DNA of 64,000 bases. It comes from Streptomyces sp. CMB-StM0423 (GTDB lineage: Bacteria; Actinomycetota; Actinomycetes; Streptomycetales; Streptomycetaceae). Under the pieces are notes generated by a model. It ran no database searches, had not been told where the DNA came from, and worked only from the letters and a program-made list of their open reading frames with translations. Location: contig NZ_CP025407.1 of NCBI RefSeq assembly GCF_002847285.1, forward strand, positions 6,947,001-7,011,000. Direction: 5' to 3'. The position numbers and the translations under genes are program-made. Position 1 is the stretch's first letter; each line of letters opens with the position of its first letter. This document shows positions 61,489-64,000 of the stretch, in pieces.

Positions 61489-64000
61489 ATGACCGACGAG
61501 CACATCCCTCCCGCCGAGGCGTACGCGGCGCACCGCCGCCGGGCCGCCGAGGAAGCCACCGCACTCGGCTCGTTCCGCGGGCTCTACGAGTTCGCCCTCG
61601 ACCCCTTCCAGCTCGACGCCTGCCGGGCCCTGGAGGACGGCCGCGGCGTGCTGGTCGCGGCGCCGACCGGCTCCGGCAAGACGGTCGTCGGCGAGTTCGC
61701 CGTGCACCTGGCGCTGGAGCAGGGCCGCAAGTGCTTCTACACCACGCCGATCAAGGCGCTGTCGAACCAGAAGTACGGCGACCTCGTCCGGCGCTACGGC
61801 GCCGCGAACGTCGGCCTGCTGACCGGCGACAACACCATCAACTCCGACGCCCCGGTGATCGTCATGACCACCGAGGTCCTGCGGAACATGCTGTACGCGG
61901 GCTCCCAGACCCTCCTCGGCCTCGGCTACGTGGTCATGGACGAGGTGCACTACCTCTCCGACCGCTTCCGCGGCGCCGTCTGGGAAGAGGTGATCATCCA
62001 CCTCCCGGAGTCCGTCACCCTGGTCTCCCTGTCGGCGACGGTCTCCAACGCCGAGGAGTTCGGCTCCTGGCTCGACACCGTGCGCGGCGACACCGCCGTC
62101 ATCGTCTCCGAGCACCGCCCCGTGCCGCTGTGGCAGCACGTGATGGCCGGCCGCCGGATGTACGACCTGTTCGAGGAGCGCACCGCCGCCGGCGGCAGGC
62201 AGGAGCCCGCCAAGGCGGTCAACCCCGACCTGCTCCGGCTGGCCCGGCAGGAGTACTCCCGCCCCTCCGGTCCGCGCGACCGCCGCCGCGGCCGGGGCCG
62301 CGAGGCCGACCGCGAGCGCGAGCGCCGCTCCCGCTCCCGGGTCTGGACGCCCAGTCGCGTCGAGGTCATCGAGCGGCTGGACGCCGAGGCGCTGCTGCCG
62401 GCGATCACGTTCATCTTCAGCCGCGCCGGCTGCGAGGGCGCCGTACAGCAGTGCCTCTACGCGGGCCTCCGGCTCAACGACGAGGAGGAGCGGGCCGCGG
62501 TCCGCGAGATCGCCGAGCTGCGCACGGCCGCGATCCCCCGTGAAGACCTGCACGTGCTGGGGTACTTCGACTGGCTGGAGGCCCTGGAGCGGGGCATCGC
62601 CGCGCACCACGCGGGGATGCTGCCGACGTTCAAGGAGGTCGTCGAGGAGCTGTTCGCCAAGGGCCTGGTCAAGGCGGTGTTCGCGACCGAGACGCTGGCC
62701 CTCGGCATCAACATGCCGGCTCGCTCCGTGGTGCTGGAGAAGCTGGTGAAGTGGAACGGCGAGACCCACGCCGACGTCACGCCGGGCGAGTTCACGCAGT
62801 TGACAGGACGCGCGGGGCGCCGGGGCATCGACATCGAGGGCCACGCGGTGGTGCTGTGGCAGCGCGGGATCAGCCCGGAGTACGTCGCGGGCCTGGCCGG
62901 CACGCGGACGTATCCGCTGCGCTCCTCCTTCCGCCCGTCGTACAACATGGCGGTCAACCTCGTCGCCCAGTTCGGCCGGCACCGCACGCGCGAGCTGCTG
63001 GAGATGTCCTTCGCGCAGTTCCAGGCGGACAAGTCGGTCGTCGGCATCTCCCGCCAGGTGCAGAAGAACGAGGAGGGCCTGTCCGGCTACCGCGAGGCGA
63101 TGACCTGCCACCTCGGGGACTTCGAGGAGTACGCGCGGCTGCGCCGCGACCTGAAGGACCGCGAGACGGAGCTGGCCCGCCAGGGCGCCGCGCAGCGCCG
63201 CGCCGCCGCCGCGGGCTCGCTGGAGAAGCTGCGCCCGGGTGACGTGATCCACGTGCCGACCGGCAAGTTCGCCGGCCTCGCCCTCGTCCTCGACCCCGGC
63301 ACCCCCGCGGGCCGCACCAACGGCCACCGCGGGTTCGAGCAGCACGACGGCCCCCGCCCGCTGGTGCTCACCGCCGCCCGGCAGGTCAAGCGGCTGGCCG
63401 CGATGGACTTCCCGGTGCCGGTGGAGCCGCTGGAGCGGATGCGCATCCCCAAGTCGTTCAACCCCAAGAGCCCGCAGTCGCGCCGGGATCTGGCCTCCGC
63501 GCTGCGCACCAAGGCAGGGCACCTGGAGCCGCGGCGGCACCGCAAGGAGCGCGCCCCCGCCGCCGACGACGCCGAGATCGCCCGGCTGCGCAAGGCGATC
63601 CGCGCCCACCCCTGCCACGGTTGCGACGAGCGGGAGGACCACGCCCGCTGGGCCGAGCGGTACCACCGGCTGCTGCGCGACACCCACCAGTTGGAGCGCC
63701 GGATCGAGGGCCGGACGAACACCATCGCCCGCACCTTCGACCGGGTCTACGCGCTGCTCACCGGGCTGGGCTACATCGCCGAGCAGGACGGCGGCGAGAA
63801 GGTCACCGAGGACGGCCGCCGGCTCGCCCGGCTCTACGGCGAGCTGGACCTGCTGGCCTCCGAGTGCCTGCGCGAGGGCGTCTGGGAGGGCCTCGGCCCC
63901 GCCGAGCTGGCCGCCTGCGCCTCCGCGCTGGTCTACGAGGCCCGGCAGTCCGACGACGCGATGGCGCCGAAGCTCCCGGGCGGCGGCGCCAAGCGGGCCC
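61489..64000 (+). CDS. Ski2-like DEVH-box helicase (HelY type), 3' end outside window
   Basis: At least 837 residues are visible and the frame is still open at the window edge. The helicase core has Walker A LVAAPTGSGKTVVGEFA (about 60), TTPIKALSNQKY (Ia), MTTEVLRNML, the DEVH box VVMDEVHYLSDRFRG, LSATVSNAEEF (III), FATETLALGINMPAR (V) and QLTGRAGRRGID (VI). A Ski2/Mtr4-like C-terminal extension follows. A basic insertion (about 260-285, GPRDRRRGRGREADRERERRSRSR) separates the two RecA lobes. It is probably an RNA helicase. Actinobacterial members are called HelY. Confidence 0.93.
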   Translation, partial: MTDEHIPPAEAYAAHRRRAAEEATALGSFRGLYEFALDPFQLDACRALEDGRGVLVAAPTGSGKTVVGEFAVHLALEQGRKCFYTTPIKALSNQKYGDLVRRYGAANVGLLTGDNTINSDAPVIVMTTEVLRNMLYAGSQTLLGLGYVVMDEVHYLSDRFRGAVWEEVIIHLPESVTLVSLSATVSNAEEFGSWLDTVRGDTAVIVSEHRPVPLWQHVMAGRRMYDLFEERTAAGGRQEPAKAVNPDLLRLARQEYSRPSGPRDRRRGRGREADRERERRSRSRVWTPSRVEVIERLDAEALLPAITFIFSRAGCEGAVQQCLYAGLRLNDEEERAAVREIAELRTAAIPREDLHVLGYFDWLEALERGIAAHHAGMLPTFKEVVEELFAKGLVKAVFATETLALGINMPARSVVLEKLVKWNGETHADVTPGEFTQLTGRAGRRGIDIEGHAVVLWQRGISPEYVAGLAGTRTYPLRSSFRPSYNMAVNLVAQFGRHRTRELLEMSFAQFQADKSVVGISRQVQKNEEGLSGYREAMTCHLGDFEEYARLRRDLKDRETELARQGAAQRRAAAAGSLEKLRPGDVIHVPTGKFAGLALVLDPGTPAGRTNGHRGFEQHDGPRPLVLTAARQVKRLAAMDFPVPVEPLERMRIPKSFNPKSPQSRRDLASALRTKAGHLEPRRHRKERAPAADDAEIARLRKAIRAHPCHGCDEREDHARWAERYHRLLRDTHQLERRIEGRTNTIARTFDRVYALLTGLGYIAEQDGGEKVTEDGRRLARLYGELDLLASECLREGVWEGLGPAELAACASALVYEARQSDDAMAPKLPGGGAKRA

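Noticed and set aside
60448-63687. A 1079-codon antisense frame opposite the lipid kinase and helicase genes.
   Set aside because: It has no recognisable domain, and its composition is that of the antisense of conserved proteins.

Overview
This 64 kb window is chromosomal DNA from a Streptomyces or a very close relative. The GC content is very high, third codon positions are almost always G or C, and the gene set is typical of the genus: chaplins, the mycothiol ligase MshC, a gylR-glpF-glpK-glpD glycerol operon, the Pup-proteasome locus and PafBC. From memory, the gene order runs parallel to the S. coelicolor chromosome from the chpC/chpH region down to tatA/tatC and the helicase beyond it. 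I see no rRNA, CRISPR array, insertion sequence, prophage or integrase. One tRNA (Leu, anticodon GAG) is present.

Layout. Positions 1-2.8 kb hold accessory genes: the end of a small hypothetical gene, a frameshifted remnant, and a divergent PhyH oxygenase/AraC regulator pair. The stretch 2.8-6 kb has the tRNA, an M20 peptidase, chpH with a sigma-BldN type promoter, and a sortase-anchored long chaplin. The stretch 6-13.7 kb has a DUF5703 protein, an acidic hypothetical protein, a RecD2-like protein that has lost its ATPase motifs and is coupled to an aldo/keto reductase, an LLM flavin enzyme, a ferritin-like protein and CorA. The stretch 13.7-17.4 kb has a conserved actinobacterial trio (MSMEG_4193-type phosphatase/mutase, DUF3090, SCO1664-family kinase-like protein) followed by mshC. 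A PAC2-family protein (the probable ParJ orthologue) is convergent with mshC. The stretch 18.8-26.7 kb is a self-contained L-fucose uptake and oxidation cassette with its own FadR-type regulator and matching operators, apparently inserted between parJ and glpD. The stretch 26.8-31.8 kb is the glycerol operon.

The rest runs as follows. There is metH, a HAD hydrolase, two tandem solute-binding lipoproteins without permeases, an orphan NarL-type response regulator, a RecB-like Fe-S nuclease, a site-2 protease with CBS domains, and TrmI. Then comes the Pup-proteasome locus: arc ATPase, dop, pup, prcB, prcA, a LacI regulator/MFS exporter pair with a 35-bp operator, pafA, two FKBP isomerases, and pafB-pafC. 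The window closes with a small membrane protein, tatA, tatC, a lipid kinase and the start of a Ski2-like helicase. Arc, PrcA/PrcB, Pup, PafA and Dop form one protein-tagging and degradation pathway. PafB/PafC are the DNA-damage response activators that accompany it. Many genes appear to be leaderless, with a TANNNT -10 box 6-7 nt before the start codon.
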